This document shows positions 31,418-48,144 of a DNA stretch of 64,000 nucleotides, piece after piece (the stretch's first letter is position 1; each line of letters opens with the position of its first letter). The notes beneath the pieces were generated by a model, which was not told the DNA's origin, ran no database searches, and saw only the letters and a list, made by a program, of their open reading frames with translations. Source of the DNA: Ornithorhynchus anatinus (Eukaryota > Chordata > Mammalia > Monotremata > Ornithorhynchidae); the NCBI RefSeq assembly GCF_004115215.2, contig NC_041738.1:14354669-14418668 (forward strand), read 5' to 3'. Made by a program: the position numbers and the translations under genes.

Positions 31418-31890
31418 AGGGAGGATAGTGGTGTTGTCTACAGTGATGGGAAAATCAGAAGGAAAGGGTTTGGGTAGGAATATGAGGCCTTCTGTTTATC
31501 TGAGGTGTAGGTGGGCCCCCCCACATAAAGGTGTACTGAAGGCAGGAGGAAATACGATATGAAAAAGAGAGAAATCAGGGCTGGAGATGAAGATTTGGTA
31601 AACATCCTCATAGAGGTGGTATTTGAACTCATAGGAGTGAATGAATTCTCCAAAAGAGTGGGTGTAGATGGAGAATAGAAGGGGACCTAGAACTGAGACT
31701 TGAGGGAGATAGGAAGCAGAGGAGGAGCCCACGAAAAGACTGGGAATGTGTGGCCAGAGAGACAGGAGGAAAACCAGGAAAGGACAGTGTCAGTGAAGGC
31801 AGGCTTGGATAATGTTTCCAGGAAAAAAGAGGTGGTCAGTACTGTCAAAGGCAGCTGAGAGGTTGATAAATGCTGTTTTTAATGTCACTA

Positions 31891-32094
31891 ACTTCATCAC
31901 CAACTGAAGCCACTGCAGCTTTGAGCTCTGGCGTTCCAGGAAAACCAGGAAATCCAAGGGCCTGAGCAGCTGGTCGTGGCTGTGCAATCAATCCCAATCA
32001 GACCCCTCCAGGGGACCCCCGGCAAGCCCCTTCGCTCCTCGCACTCTGGAAAATTAATAGGCCAGTTCATTGGAGGCATTATTTGCACTCTGAA
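31891..32094. other. unassigned stretch
   Basis: Between the L2 coding fragment and the RTE-tailed SINE; nothing recognised. Confidence 0.4.
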
Positions 32095-32475
32095 GGAGAG
32101 GACCCCCGCTCAGGATCACCCCTGGTGAGTTTCCAGCACTCTACCAGTCTCGACTACAGGAGGGAGAGTCAAGCAGAGGACTGTCCATTCCATTCCATTC
32201 CTAGCTTGGGCAGTGGCTAGCGAGTGGAAGGTGATCTGCTAGGAGTCAAGACTCATCTGTGCTGGGCAGCAGCAGCACGGGAGAGAGTCGAGGGCAGAGA
32301 CTCAAGTTTACTGCATGAAGGAGGCAATGGAAAACCATTTCCGTATTTTGACCAAGAAAACTCTATGGATCTACTACCAGAGCGATTGCTGATGGAGGTG
32401 GGGCTTTCTGGGAGAGTTGTGTCCATGACATCACTGTGGGTCGAAGACGACTCGGCATAAGACAAGACAAGAAGG
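32095..32475 (+). mobile_element. RTE-tailed SINE
   Basis: Sense copy, ends CATAAGACAAGACAAG. Contains a small CCATTC repeat (CCATTCCATTCCATTCC). 32476-32850 after it is unassigned. Confidence 0.75.
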
Positions 32476-32852
32476 AGAGCAGCAGGATAAGTAAGTCTTT
32501 TCTCACCTTCAGTCCGTGTGGTTATTTCTTGACCTTTTTTCTGGGGGTTTTCTTCATCTCAGGAAAGGTGAGAGGCCTCCTGGTCAAAGAAGACATTAAG
32601 CTATTAATAGATCTTGCATGAGTTGTTAAGTGTCAGCATCAAGCTCATTGCCTGGTGTTGACAATGAAAAGTGCCCCGGCTGACGAGAAGAGCTCTAATT
32701 GTGCAATTGCTGACCCGATCGACATCGCGGGACTAAGAGATTAAGGAAAACTCTCTGAAAGATACCTATTAGGGGACAGATTTGCAATCAGGTAATCGCT
32801 AATATTGGACTTTCTAGATATGCCCCAAAATATGTGACAGTCTGATGATCCT

Positions 32853-33508
32853 TTAATTAATTAATTAATTCACTTGTATTTATTAAGCACTTCCTCTGTG
32901 CAGATCACTGTACGAAGGACTTTAGAAAGAACAATACAACGATAAACAGTGACATTCCCTACCCAAAGCGAGCTCACAGCCTAGAAGTGGGGAGACAGAC
33001 ATCAATACAAATAAATAAAATTATTAATATACACATAAGTGCTGTGGGGCTGGAGGAGAGAGAGCAAAGGGAGCAGATTAGGGTGATGCAGAAAGGAGTA
33101 GGAAATGAGGAAAACTGGGGATTAATCTGGAAAGGCCTCTTGGAGGAGATGTGCCCTCAATAAGGCCTTGAAGAGCGGGAGAGTAGTTGTCAGATTTGAG
33201 GACGGAGGGGCGTTACAGGCCAGAGGCAGGACGTGGACCAGGGGTTGGCGGTGAGACAGGTGAGATGGAGGCACAGTGAGAAGTTTAGCTCTAGAGGAGT
33301 GAAGTGTGTGGGTTGGATTGTAGAAGGAGAGAAGCGAGGTGAGATAGGAGGGGCCAAGGTGATGAACTGCTTTAAAGCCAGTGGTGAGGAGTTTTTGATG
33401 GATACAGAGGAAGATAGGCAACCACTGGAGATTTTTGAGGAGGGGGGTGACATGTCCTGAACGTTTCTGTAGAAAAATGATGGGGCAGCATCATGAAGTA
33501 TAGACTGA
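32853..33508 (-). mobile_element. antisense L2, about 650 bp
   Basis: From an AATTAATTAATTAATTC start through the 3' UTR into the C-terminal coding part (minus reading GFKAVHHLGPSYLTSLLSFY). Confidence 0.85.
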
Positions 33509-33722
33509 ATTCATTAATTCAATCGTATTTGCTCATTCATTCATTCAATCATATTTATTGAGCGCTTACTGATTGCAGTAATTGCACTAAGCGATTCAGC
33601 AATAGAGACAATTTTGCCTACATCAGGCTTACAGTCTAGAAGGGGGGAGACAGACATCAAAACAAGTAAACAGGCCTCAATATAATAAATAGAATGAAAG
33701 ACCTATACACATCAAAACAAGT
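33509..33722 (-). mobile_element. second antisense L2 3' end
   Basis: New CATTCATTCATTCAATC start right behind the previous element; same subfamily as 56348-56706. Confidence 0.78.
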
Positions 33723-33978
33723 TGAGAGCTTACTGCGTGCAGAGCACTGTGCTAAACAAACTTGGGAGAGTACAATATAACAATTAACAGACGTATTCCC
33801 TGTTCACAACAGACTTACAGTCTAGAGGGGGAGATAGACGTTACCATTAATGTAAATAAATGAATTACAGATATGTACATAAGTGCAGTGGGGCTGGGAG
33901 GGGGGGATGAATAAAGGGAGCAAGTTAGGGCGATGCAGAAGGGGAAAGGTGGGATTAGTCAGGGAAGGCCTATTGGAA
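33723..33978 (-). mobile_element. third antisense L2 3' end
   Basis: 5' end of the match at GAGAGCTTACTGCGTGCAG; three same-direction L2 pieces stand in a row. Confidence 0.8.
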
Positions 33979-34019
33979 TAAGCCGAACTGTGTAATGGGT
34001 CTGATCCTATCAACTTCTT

Positions 34020-34830
34020 TAAAAGCTGGGAGATGCAACCAGAGTTTCGGATTCAGGTGTTAGACTATGCTTCCATACCTCTGGGAAGCTCTTCCTACTC
34101 AACAGACTTCATGCATCATATGTAATTCCAGAGACAGTCATTGAAGAATTACTGCATGCAGATGACTGTATTCTAGAGGCCTCCACCCAAGAAGACGTAC
34201 AAATGATGGTAAATCATTTCACCGAATCAGCAGGCATTATGGGCTGATGATAAATCTAAAGAAAACTGAAGTGACGGTTCAACCTGCACCAGGGAAGCCC
34301 TACACCTAATTTAAAAATTATATTGGCCACCCTGTGCCAAATACAATTCTGTTACCTAGGCAGCCCACTGAAAGACAATGCAATGATAGACAAGGAAATA
34401 GAAACCTTGATCAAGAAGTTCGAAAGAATCTTTGAAAGATCGTCAGAGTGCAAAGTGTCAAGCTCTAGACCAAGCTAAACATCTGTAAGCTGTAGTGCTG
34501 TCACCTCTCCTCTACAGCTGGGCGATCAGACCCAACCCACAAGCTCCACCACCAGTTCTTTGAGCAGTTCCACCGGCATCATTTATGAGTCATACTTAAT
34601 GTCAAATGTCAAGCCATGATCATGAACAATGACGTTCTGGAATGGAGTCAGAGTCCTAGCAATAAAGTAATGCTCACTTTGACGAAGCTGGTTCGGACAC
34701 TTGAGAAAAATGATAGACAGCGGAAAACCCAAACAACTGCTGAAATGGGAGCCCTGAAATTGGCAAACCAAAAGCAAGAAGGGCAGAGGAAAAATTTTAA
34801 GGACAAGTTTGTTTGGTTTTTTATGGTATT
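34020..34830 (+). mobile_element. RTE-like LINE remnant, reverse transcriptase and C-terminal part
   Basis: Plus-strand translation shows ETVIEELLHADDCILEASTQ, then EDVQMMVNHF and, further on, TEVTVQPAPGKPY. This matches the palm and following region of RTE-type elements (FADDC...; QPAPGxPY; YLGSxL). Diverged, several frame breaks, ended by a Mon-1. Confidence 0.75.
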
Positions 34831-35368
34831 TGTTAAGTGCTGCTATGTACTTAAGAGAAGCTGCGTGGCTCAGTGGAAAGAGCCCGGGCTTGGGAATCAG
34901 AGGCCATAGGTTCGAATCCCGGTTCTGCCACTTGCCAGCTGTGTGACTGTGGGCAAGTCGCTTAACTTCTCTGTGCCTCAGTTACCTCATCTGTAAAATG
35001 GGAATTAACCGTGAGTCTCACGGAGGACAACCTGATTATCTTCTATCTACCCCAGCGTTTAGAACAGTGCTCGGCACATAGTAAGCGCTTAACAAATACC
35101 AACATCATCATTATTATTATTATTATGCGCCAGGAAGGGTACTAAGGTCTAGGGTAGGTACAAGTTTGTCAGGTTGGACATAGTCCCTGTCCTGCATGGG
35201 GATCCCAGTTTTAATACCCATTTTACAGATGAGGTAACTGAAGCACAGAGAAGGTAAGTGACTTTTGTCCGAGGTCACAAAGCAGATAAGTGGTGGAGCT
35301 GGGATTAGAACCCAGATCCTTCTCATTCTCAGGCCCATACTCCATCCGCTAGGCCGAGCAGCTTCTCT
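34815..35368 (-). mobile_element. older Mon-1 split by a Mon-1
   Basis: Antisense pieces 34815-34852 and 35127-35368. Confidence 0.8.
34853..35126 (+). mobile_element. Mon-1 SINE inside older Mon-1
   Basis: Young type, full length with ATT tail. After the pair, 35369-35617 is unassigned. Confidence 0.88.
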
Positions 35369-35617
35369 TTAAATAAATATGGTAAAACAAATCTTCAGAC
35401 AGCACTGCTTCCAAGTTGAAAACTGCTGAAGATGGAACAGCATGAGGTACTGCTATCAAGAAAGAAGTAGTTCTTTTTGAGCAAAAGCGTTATAAAGAAT
35501 TTGAGACAAGAAGGCAAAACAGGAAGCAGCAAAGGCTTTAAGAACATTCAGTATATATACTTTTATTTCATAAGAGTATTATATCTAGAAACCCTGACTT
35601 TTTTTCCATTTCATCTT

Positions 35618-36820
35618 TTTTAACGGTTGTTTGTTAAGCACTTACTATGTGACAGGCACTTTACTAACTTTACTTCACTTGTCTAAAACAGAACTCCTTA
35701 TATCTTACCTCCCAAACCCTGTTTTTCCCCTGGCTTTCCCATCACTGTAGACAGCCCCACTATCCTTCCTGTCTCCCAAGCCCATAACCTTGGTGTTATC
35801 CTTGACTCCTCTCTCTCATTCAATCAATGTATTCAATCAATCACTAAATCCTGTCTGTTCAAACCTCACAGCATCACTAAAACCCACCCTTTCCTGTCTA
35901 TCCAAATGTCTGCCACAAGAATGCAAGCATTTATCCTAACCCACCTTGATTATTGTACCAGCCTCCTTGCTGACCTCCCTGCCTCCCGTCTCTCCCCCCT
36001 CCAATCCATACTTCACTCTGCTGCCTGGATCATTCTTCTACAGAAACGTTCAGACCATGTCTCCCCACTCCTCAAGATCCTCCTGTGGTTGCCCACCCAT
36101 ATCTGTATCCAACACAAACTCCTTACCAATGGCTTCAAAGCATTCAATAACTCTCTTCCTTCCTACCTCATCTCACTACTCTCATATTACAACTCAGCCT
36201 GCACACTTCACTCGTCTGATGCCAACCTTCTCAATGTACCTTGATCTTGTTTACCTTGCTGCTGACCTCTCCCATGTCCTGCCTCTGGTCTGGAATGCCC
36301 TCCTTTTTCATATCTGACAGACAATTACTCTCCCCCCTTTCAAAGCCTTATTAAAGGCCCATCTCCTCCAAGAGGCCTTCCCTGACTAAGCCCTTTTTTC
36401 TTTTCTTCCACTCCCTTCTGCATCACCCTGAATTGCTTCCTTTATTCAATCCCCACCTCCCAGCCCACGGCAATTATATACATATCTGTAATTTCACTGA
36501 TTTATGTTAATATCTGTCTCCTCTAGATTGTAAATTCACTGTGGGCAGGGAATGTGTCTGTTATATTGTTACACTGAACTCTCCCAAGCACAGTTCTCTG
36601 CACATAGTAAATGTTCAATAAATATAATTTATTGACTGACTGATTACTAAGTAGTAGGGTCGATATAAGCTAAACAGGTTGGACACAATCCGTGTTCCAC
36701 TTGGGGCTCACATTATCAAATCCCCATTTTACAAATGAGGTAACTGAGGCACAGAGAAATTAAGTGACTTGGTCAAAGTCACACATGCTCTGGCCAGTAG
36801 GCCACACTGCTTCTCTTGCT
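35618..36820 (-). mobile_element. Mon-1 SINE split by an L2
   Basis: Antisense pieces 35618-35667 and 36644-36820; TTACTAA occurs at both edges of the L2. Confidence 0.82.
35668..36643 (+). mobile_element. L2, about 975 bp, inside a Mon-1
   Basis: Carries the C-terminal coding part (LDYCTSLLADLPASRLSPLQ, SILHSAAWIILLQKRSDHVS) and the full 3' UTR. Flanked by TTACTAA (35661-35667 and 36644-36650), a likely target-site duplication. Frame broken. Confidence 0.87.
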
Positions 36821-37309
36821 TTTCAGTGGTAGGTTTATAGGTTTAATCTTTAGAAAACTAAATGATACTCCTCATGTTTGCCAGTGACATCGAATGATTT
36901 TCCACTGTGATTAGAGGAAATGGGAAATTTTACTCCTTTCCCCAAGCAGTTCAAACTAAGTGAAAAGATGGAAGTAAAGCTTCAAATGATTATAATATCT
37001 CAAAATGCATTGTAATTGTAAGGATGATGTGCAGACTATATGGCGATGATATGCAGTGGTGATATTCAGAGTAGAAAGTTGGACTATCATCTGATTTATT
37101 CTAATTTCACAGTAACAGTGCAGCAGATATATCACAAAGTATTGTCCTTGTCCCCTGGGCGGCTCAATGTTAGGTTCATGGAGAATGAAGATACCTGAAA
37201 GGAGGGCCGTAGAGATATGACCACAGCCCCGTGCAACGAGGAACCCGGTTTATAGGTTCCAACGTAAACAGTGAATGAGCATTTCTCTGTGGTAGGATTT
37301 ATAAGGCAG
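36821..37309. other. unassigned stretch
   Basis: May include more of the RTE-like element that becomes recognisable just after it. Confidence 0.4.
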
Positions 37310-37560
37310 CCACCAAGACTTGGCGATCACAGAGGTGATGCTACCAAGACCGGTTTGATAAAAATAACACAGACACTTAAGAGTCCTTGTAGCAAAACAA
37401 CGAATGCCTCAACGATACTTGTTAGCCCCTCACGACCCTGATAAAAGAGAGATTTCTAGAGCTGCCAATTGTGTTGCCTCCCTTGAAGAGATCCCAGGTT
37501 ATGCAGATTACCACCAAGGAAAGGTTTCTGTATATTACAAAAGAAGCTATGAGGTTTCAT
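37310..37560 (+). mobile_element. RTE-like LINE remnant, endonuclease-RT linker
   Basis: Translation gives YQDRFDKNN (family: HQDWFDEND) and MPQRYLLAPHDPDKREISRA. The pattern Q-D-x-F-D-x-N and LLAPHxPDKR is typical of the linker of RTE-type elements. Two frames are involved. Confidence 0.6.
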
Positions 37561-37639
37561 ACCCATTTGCACAACCCTGGGGAATTATAATGATGGTCTT
37601 GTTGTCCCAGACAGAGGTAAAATCCTGTGGAGGTGATTA

Positions 37640-37705
37640 GCAATCTATCAATCTGTGATATGAAGTGCTTACTATGTGCAAAGCACTGTATTAAGCAACC
37701 GGGTG
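37640..37705 (-). mobile_element. L2 3' end fragment
   Basis: AAGTGCTTACTATGTGCAAAG. Confidence 0.65.
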
Positions 37706-38148
37706 TGTACATCTTCGGCCTGATCCCCGACTCATCGCTCGCATTCAACCCCCATATTCAACCTGTATCCAAATCTGGTTGGTTCTACCTTCACAACATC
37801 ACTAAAATACACCCTTTCCTCTCCCTTATTACAGCATCGGTCTTCCCGCCGACTTCCTTGCCTCCTGTCTCTCCCCACACCAGTCCATACTAAACAGATA
37901 TGGGGCACGGACTGTCTCATCTCACCCTCTAAAGCATTCGATCATCTTGCCCCCTCCTATCTTACAGTCCAGCACGCACACTCCACTCCTCCAATGCCAA
38001 CCTGCCAACCTCCTGCCCAAATCCTCCTTTTATCCTGGGACTCTTTTCCCCTTGATATATGACATGCCACCATTCTCCCCAAAATCAAACCTTCTCCAAG
38101 AGGGCTTCCCCGACTGACCTCTCATTCCCCTACTCTCTCTCCCTTCTA

Positions 38149-38337
38149 AGTGCACTAGATCAGTACCATGAAGCACTTGATATTCACCCCACCCTCAACT
38201 CCACACCACTTATGTACATATCTGCAATTTGTTTTTACAAATGAGTGCACTAGATCAGTACCATTGAAGCCCTTGATATTCACCCCACCCTCAACTCCAC
38301 ACCACTTATGTACATATCTGCAATTTGTTTTTATGTC
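38149..38337 (+). repeat. 95-bp tandem duplication within the L2 3' UTR
   Basis: Copies 38149-38243 and 38244-38337 agree except for about 8 positions, mostly at the far end. Confidence 0.9.
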
Positions 38338-38452
38338 TGTCTCCCATCCTCTCTAGATTGTAAGCTCCTAGTGAACAGGAGACACGTCTACATACTCTGT
38401 TGTATTGTATGTAGTACTTGAATGAAGTACTTGAATTGTATGAAGTGTACTT

Positions 38453-38750
38453 GAGAAGCAGAGGAGCAGCCTGGCCCTGTGGATAAAACACAGGCCTGGG
38501 AGTCAGAAGGACCTGAATTCTATTCCTAGCTCTGCCACTTGTCTGCTGTGGGACCATGGGCAAGTCACTGACCTTCTCTGGGCCTCAAGTTCCCTCATCT
38601 GTAAACTAGAGATTAAGACTGTGAGCCTCATGTGGGTCAGGGACTGTGTCCGACCAGATTAATTTGTATATATCCCAGCGCTTAGTACAGTCCCCGGCAT
38701 ATAGTAAGCACTGAACAAATACCAGAGTTGTTATTATCATTATTATTATT
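38453..38750 (+). mobile_element. Mon-1 SINE inside L2
   Basis: Full length, older type; preceded by repeated GTACTTGAAT-like units (38412-38452). Confidence 0.85.
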
Positions 38751-39022
38751 AAGCGCTTAGAACAGTACTCTGCACATAAATGCTTAATAAAAAACATTTA
38801 TTGGTTGATTAATTGATTTCAACAATGGGAGTAGAATATGATAAAGTCAGTAAAGGCTATACATTGTCATTCTAAGCGATGTGTCTTCCAACATCAAAGC
38901 ACAGGGAACTTTATACCATGAAGATATGGCACTCATTTCCATTACTGACAGAGTTCTCACCTAAGACAGAGCCATGAAGAATGGTAAAATACCTGGCACT
39001 ATTCATAAACACAGAAAGCCTC

Positions 39023-39113
39023 CATTCATTCAATAGTATTTATTGAGCACTTGCTATGTGCAGAGCACTGTACTAAGCGCTTGGAATGTACAAATCGGTA
39101 ACAGATAGAGACT
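39023..39113 (-). mobile_element. L2 3' end
   Basis: Same subfamily as 1151-1331; 38821-39022 before it is unassigned. Confidence 0.8.
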
Positions 39114-39224
39114 AGGCACGGAAGGATTACACTACTTGAATATTGTACAAGCTCTGTTTCAATATACGGAGCACTGAGGAGATGGCTCTATTACCATTCT
39201 CTTCAAAGAGAAAAGTAGAATCAT

Positions 39225-39483
39225 TTTTTTAAATGGAATTTGTTAAGTGCTTACTACATGTCTCACATAAGGTATGCTACAGATACAAGATAATCAGGTT
39301 GGACACAGTCCAGGCCCCACATGGGGCTCACTGTCTTAATCCTCATTTTCAGATGAGGAAACTGAAGCACAGAGAAGTTAACTGACAAAGTCACACAAGC
39401 AGACAAGTGGTGGATCTGGAATTAGAACCCAGGTCCTCTACCTCCCAGGCCCTTGTTCTTTTCCCTGTGCTGTCATGCTGCTT
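39225..39483 (-). mobile_element. Mon-1 SINE
   Basis: Antisense, older. 39484-39739 after it is unassigned. Confidence 0.82.
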
Positions 39484-39739
39484 TGAAATTATAGTAACTA
39501 TTGCTGTATTTCATTTCTTTCTTTCCCTGGAAAGGTTTGCCACAGTCTTTCTGGATGGTTACTGAAGAATGGCAGTAATCACCCACTCCCAGAAGTCTGA
39601 TATGGCTTTAGACTGCATCAGGTACGGAAGTATAGGGGAGCACACCACAGCCCCGACCCAGGTCTTCATAAAGCTTATAAAAGCCTTTGACAGCATCAGA
39701 TCTGGGCTCTGACACTTAATAAATATGCCTGCTCTCAGA

Positions 39740-39988
39740 CGTGAAGCAGGGTGACCTAGTGATAAGACCCCAGGTCTGTCATGTACCTGCTGTGTGACCT
39801 TGGGTAGTCACTTCACCTCTCTGTGCCTCAGTTTCCTCTCCTGTAAATTGGGGATTCAACATCGGTTCTCCCTCTTACTTCATACTGTGAGCCCTATATG
39901 GGACCTGATGATCTTGTATTTACCCCAGCACTGAGTTCAGTGCTTGACACCTAGTAAACAGTTAACAAATACCGAAATTATTATTATT
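39740..39988 (+). mobile_element. Mon-1 SINE
   Basis: Sense, head AGCAGGGTGACCTAGTG, ends in ATT repeats. Confidence 0.83.
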
Positions 39989-40198
39989 GTCTTGGACAAG
40001 TCACTCAAATTATCTCGGTCTCAGTTTCCTCATCTTATAATGGGGATTCTATACCTGTCCCTTTCCTGCTTAGACTGGGAGCCCCGTTTGGGACAGGAAT
40101 CATGTCCAACCTGGTTATCTTGTAAAATCCCCAGTGCTTAGTAAAGTACTTGGCATAAAGTAAGCACTTATCAAAACCCACAACCATCATTATTACTA
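39989..40198 (+). mobile_element. Mon-1 SINE, 5'-truncated, directly after another
   Basis: Starts in the body at TCTTGGACAAGTCACTC immediately after the first copy's tail. The first copy may have inserted into this one. Confidence 0.8.
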
Positions 40199-40457
40199 TT
40201 TCTCCCACCTGTCTATGCAAGGAAGAATATTGAAGAAGAAATGATTGAATGAAGTAGTCCCACCCAGGCTGATCTTAAACCAGAAGATTGCTTTTCCTTC
40301 CCCCATTCCAACCTGCTCCCATCCAGACAGTGTTTCAATTGTCCGATTTTCTGCTGTTGTGACTTCACACGGCATCATTATTGTAAAGTTCTGGATTTCT
40401 AAAAGTATCCCAACTGTTCTCACCCTTCTTTTTATGCCTCTGCTTAACTTTTTAGAT

Positions 40458-40578
40458 TGTGATCAATCGATTGATTAAACAATGGTATTTACTAAGCACT
40501 CTACTAAGCACTAGGGAGAATATACTCTAACAGAGTTGGTAGACAAGTTCCCTGTCCACAGTGAGCTTGCCGTCTACA
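40458..40578 (-). mobile_element. L2 3' end downstream of KRT40
   Basis: ATCAATCGATTGATTAAAC start. 40199-40457 and 40579-40854 are unassigned apart from the candidate poly(A) signal. Confidence 0.75.
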
Positions 40579-40739
40579 TGGGGAACTTACGGTCTATTTG
40601 AAGATCACAGTCTCTGTCTCGATTGCCTTCCGTGTACGTCTTTGCATAGACTAAGCATGATGTTGATGGCGTCATTATCAATTTGCCCTAGATCAAACAG
40701 GTGTTTGTGTTATGCCCAGGACACATAGACCAGTAGAAA

Positions 40740-40745
40740 TTTATT
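40740..40745 (-). promoter_or_regulatory. candidate KRT40 poly(A) signal
   Basis: The only clear AATAAA on the coding strand within about 600 nt of the stop. Using it would place a Mon-1 copy (40855-41125) inside the 3' UTR. Confidence 0.35.
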
Positions 40746-40854
40746 ATAATGAGAACTGCATTAGTCTGCGTTAGAAATGGTCTTTACTGAGAAATGTACA
40801 AGAGAGCTTCATGGCATCCTGGAAGACTGATGCAGCACAAGAGAAAGGGACGGA

Positions 40855-41125
40855 GAGTGACCTAGTGGAAAAACCACACGCCTGGGAGTTAGACTGCTTG
40901 CGTTTCAAAACCGGCTCTGCTATGTCTGCTGTGTGACCTTGGGCAAATCGCTTTTCTCTTCCTCAATTACCTCAACGGTAAAATGAGGATTAAATGCTAT
41001 TCCCTCCTATTTAGACCATCTCATCGTAGTACAGGGACCGTGCCCAATCTGATTACCTTGTTTCTACCCCAGCAATTTATACAGTACATGGCACCTAATA
41101 AATGCTTATAAAAACTACCATAAAG
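40855..41125 (+). mobile_element. Mon-1 SINE, 165 bp past the KRT40 stop
   Basis: Antisense to KRT40, older type. Confidence 0.82.
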
Positions 41126-41290
41126 AGAGAAAGGAAATAACAAAGCAGATGTGTTCTAGGGAGACAAAGAATGTGAAAACTTCAGGATGGTCTAGTTTTG
41201 AAGCCGGGGGGTAGGGAACTCAGGTGGCTTTTCTTGTGTCCCTGGGTAAGTTTTAGATTCAATTCCTTAATAAATGGGCCATTGGCATTT

Positions 41291-46655
<5,365 letters not shown>

Positions 46656-46693
46656 TGGCTTTCATAATGGGTGTTGACAGAATGCACAGGATG

Positions 46694-46782
46694 TTTTCTT
46701 TGTTGCTGTTTACACTTGCTTCCATAAGAACATTTCATTAGTCTCCTTATTTATTGTGGAAGAGTTCCTGGTCTCATAAAAA
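46694..46782 (-). promoter_or_regulatory. KRT40 upstream promoter blocks A, B, C
   Basis: Block A (46694-46714) carries a forkhead-like GTAAACA core and, at 46698-46704, CTTTGTT on the plus strand, a LEF/TCF-type match. Block B (46720-46742) and block C (46758-46782) repeat those of KRT39. Block C includes TTTATGAG on the coding strand (46780-46773), HOXC13-like. Factor names are motif matches only. Confidence 0.65.
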
Positions 46783-46845
46783 ATAGCTAGCTTCATGTTT
46801 CTGAATCAGAACCCATGCCAAGAGATTAAGATTGCGGCCATCTCT

Positions 46846-46972
46846 TCAATCGATCAATCGATGGCGTTTATCAATTGTTTACTGCGGGCATAGCACTGGA
46901 TTCAGCGCTTGGGAGAGTACGACCGAATCGGTAGACACGTTCACCGCCCACAGCAGGCTTGCAATCTAGAGT
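46846..46972 (-). mobile_element. L2 3' end upstream of KRT40
   Basis: Lies about 60 bp beyond promoter block C. Confidence 0.78.
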
Positions 46973-47600
46973 TTACAGACTGCAAAGACCTCTATTACAC
47001 TATCTGTTTCTGCTCATCAATGGAGGTTACAATGTGTCGTCTTTGGCTACTTCCTCTTCCTATCCTGAGGTCACCCAGGTGAAATGTTGACTCGTAATCT
47101 GCCCAACTAACCTATGCATAAAAGTTACAGTGAATTTTTACCTGAAGAATCTGGTAATTGAAACTCCAACATCCATCAGAGCATTTAGAAACAAATCACT
47201 TGCTTCAGATAAGCATCACCGTAATCTCTGACGGATGCCAAAGGAATAGAGAAGGAAGAGCGCATTTTGGTCATCCAGAGGTCCTGGGCCTATTAGAAAG
47301 CAGAACTATGGAGTCGGTTCAATAACATTTTGAAAAGTGGGACTGGAATAAGAGTAGAATGATAGGTAAAGTGAGTTTGTTACTCTTTGGAAGAATCTCT
47401 TAATCTCCCTGAGTACTGGATCTCATTAAAATATTGTTCGGTTCCTCCTGCTTGTAAAAATGTTTAATGTGATTAAGAATCATAGCAATGGCTTTTTGTC
47501 GCTGGAGTATGGGCACGTGAGTTATGGGTGGGGTTGGTTGTTTTAAAGGGCATCTTTGGTGACAGCGGCCTATCCTGTTCTCTTTAGGGACAATACATGA
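46973..47600. other. unassigned stretch upstream of KRT40
   Basis: About 630 bp of non-repeat DNA; no exon recognised. Confidence 0.4.
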
Positions 47601-48135
47601 CTTTATAAATAATGATACTACTTATTAAGTGCTTACCCTGTGCCAAGCATGTTGGAATAGGTAAAACATAATCAGATTGATCACAGCTCGTGACTTAAAT
47701 GGGGCTCACTGGGAGGGAGAAAAGATGTTTTATCCCCATTTTGCAGATGAGGAAATGGAGGTGTAGAACACTAAAGTGACATGTCCAAAATTAATAATGC
47801 TGTTATTTCTTAAGCGCTTACTATGTGTAGAGCACTGTTCTAAGCTCTGAGGTAGATACAGGGTAATCAAGTTGCCCCACATGAGACTCACAGTTAATCC
47901 CCATTTTACAGATGAGGGAACTTAGGCCCAGAGAAGTGAAGTGACTTGCCCACAGTCACACAGCTGACAAGTGGCGGAGCTGGGATTCAAACCCATGACC
48001 TCCGATTCCCAAGCTCCGGCTCTTTCCACTGAGCCACGCTGCTTCCCATAATTACTTAGCAGGCAAGTGATTCATCAAGAACTAGATGGCAAATCTCTTG
48101 ATTCCCAATCCTAAACTCCTTCGATGAGGCAGTCA
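47601..48135 (-). mobile_element. older Mon-1 split by a Mon-1
   Basis: Antisense pieces 47601-47793 and 48047-48135. Confidence 0.75.
47794..48046 (-). mobile_element. Mon-1 SINE inside older Mon-1
   Basis: Full length, same orientation as its host. Confidence 0.87.
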
Positions 48136-48144
48136 CTCTATCCT

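Larger units (their letters stand above)
30135..31890 (-). mobile_element. long antisense L2 with two insertions
   Basis: Pieces 30135-30223, 30494-31284 and 31418-31890. The minus-strand translation of the last piece reads [20 protein letters not shown] and then [14 protein letters not shown], the reverse-transcriptase palm. The usual YADD is degraded. Frames broken, non-autonomous. Confidence 0.82.
37706..38820 (+). mobile_element. L2, coding end and 3' UTR, with internal duplication and a Mon-1
   Basis: Pieces 37706-38452 and 38751-38820. Resembles [16 protein letters not shown]-type coding, then the 3' UTR. Frame broken. Confidence 0.8.
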
